Source: Flavobacteriales bacterium (GTDB lineage: Bacteria > Bacteroidota > Bacteroidia > Flavobacteriales_D > Sanyastnellaceae). From it: 6,093 nucleotides of DNA. Each line of letters begins with the position of its first letter. Position 1 is the first letter of the stretch. The position numbers and the translations under genes were made by a program. This document shows positions 5,962-6,093 of the stretch, one piece after another. The notes under the pieces are model-generated. The model made no database searches. It saw nothing but the letters and a program-made list of their open reading frames with translations, and was not told the DNA's origin. The stretch spans positions 1 through 6,093 of the forward strand of contig DQKQ01000055.1 in assembly GCA_015660615.1 (NCBI GenBank), written 5' to 3'.

Positions 5962-5968
5962 TTTTTTT
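5941..5968 (+). terminator. Intrinsic terminator of the SRP RNA
   Basis: The GC-rich closing helix of the SRP RNA ends at 5961 and is followed at once by seven Ts (5962-5968), a Rho-independent layout. A second, local stem GCGAT/ATCGC (5941-5945 with 5950-5954, loop AAGA) lies just before and could nucleate pausing. Confidence 0.6.
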
Positions 5969-5982
5969 ATGCCTTAGATTTA
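5955..5982 (+). promoter_or_regulatory. Weak promoter candidate for the biotin carboxylase gene
   Basis: A TTG (5955-5957) and, after 17 bases, TAGATTTA (5975-5982) match the TTG/TAnnTTTG pattern with one mismatch in the -7 box. The TTG is part of the SRP RNA 3' helix, so the match may be coincidental. The start codon would be about 35 bases downstream. Confidence 0.2.
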
Positions 5983-6016
5983 GAGTCTGAAAATGGATTA
6001 ACGAAGCATTTTAACG

Positions 6017-6093
6017 ATGAGCCGAATCAAAAAGAGATCTATTACGAAGATTTTAATAGCGAATAGAGGAGAAATTGCAATACGTATTATGAG
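6017..6093 (+). CDS. Biotin carboxylase (biotin-dependent acyl-CoA or pyruvate carboxylase), 5' end only
   Basis: The 25 complete codons read MSRIKKRSITKILIANRGEI and continue AIRIM. KILIANRGEIA is the diagnostic first strand and turn of the biotin carboxylase N-domain, which with the ATP-grasp domain carboxylates biotin using ATP and bicarbonate. An in-frame TAA at 5999-6001 and the absence of any other ATG between it and the motif fix the start at 6017. The motif is reached after about ten extra basic residues, somewhat longer than AccC, which usually starts two or three residues before KILIANRG. Whether this is AccC, a propionyl- or methylcrotonyl-CoA carboxylase alpha chain, or pyruvate carboxylase cannot be decided from this fragment. 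No Shine-Dalgarno sequence is present. Confidence 0.85.
   Translation, partial: MSRIKKRSITKILIANRGEIAIRIM

Noticed and set aside
5836..6066. Plus-strand open frame of 76 codons at the right end
   Set aside because: It runs through the whole SRP RNA and overlaps the beginning of the biotin carboxylase gene in another frame. Its translation has no recognisable domain, and its existence is explained by the structured RNA.
1..6093. CRISPR arrays, tRNA or rRNA genes, insertion sequences, phage genes
   Set aside because: No regularly spaced repeats, cloverleaf sequences, transposase motifs or terminal repeats were seen on either strand.

Overview
The window looks like chromosomal DNA from a member of the Bacteroidota, most likely a flavobacterium-like marine or free-living lineage (order Flavobacteriales is my inference; the family is not resolved). 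The evidence is AT-leaning sequence, near absence of Shine-Dalgarno motifs before the genes, TAnnTTTG-type -7 promoter boxes, PKD and CHU_C (gliding-motility C-terminal type) domains, a four-helix DUF4199-type protein next to a GtrB-like glycosyltransferase, and a short SRP RNA.

Left part (1-3032, all on the minus strand): an envelope-signalling module. An ECF-type sigma factor (2460-3032) overlaps by 8 bp the gene of a membrane protein (1193-2467). That protein has an anti-sigma-like cytoplasmic N-terminus, a membrane anchor, an acidic linker, one clear and one degenerate PKD domain, and a CHU_C domain. It is followed by a secreted surface protein (starting near 1130 and running off the left edge) with a signal peptide, a CUB-like domain, a PKD domain and the start of a P-domain-like module. 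A perfect 19-bp inverted repeat (1152-1170) and a promoter-like element separate the second and third genes. The simplest reading is that the sigma factor is held at the membrane by the anti-sigma-like protein, whose periplasmic part resembles the proteins it may help control.

Middle (3033-5833): a divergent intergenic region leads into mnmA (tRNA U34 2-thiouridylase, plus strand), with a perfect -7 box only four bases before its ATG, which suggests a leaderless mRNA. mnmA converges on a two-gene minus-strand operon, DUF4199-type membrane protein then GT2 glycosyltransferase, with only 4 bp between the facing stop codons.

Right end (5834-6093): a compact divergent promoter region drives the DUF4199 operon leftward and the small SRP RNA (5865-5961) rightward. 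The SRP RNA ends in a T7 tract. The last 77 bases are the beginning of a biotin-carboxylase gene with the diagnostic ANRGEIA motif.

The housekeeping right half is ordinary in content. The left module is the part worth attention, especially the fusion of an anti-sigma-like anchor to a domain type normally found at the C-terminus of type IX-secreted proteins, and the palindrome in front of the surface-protein gene.
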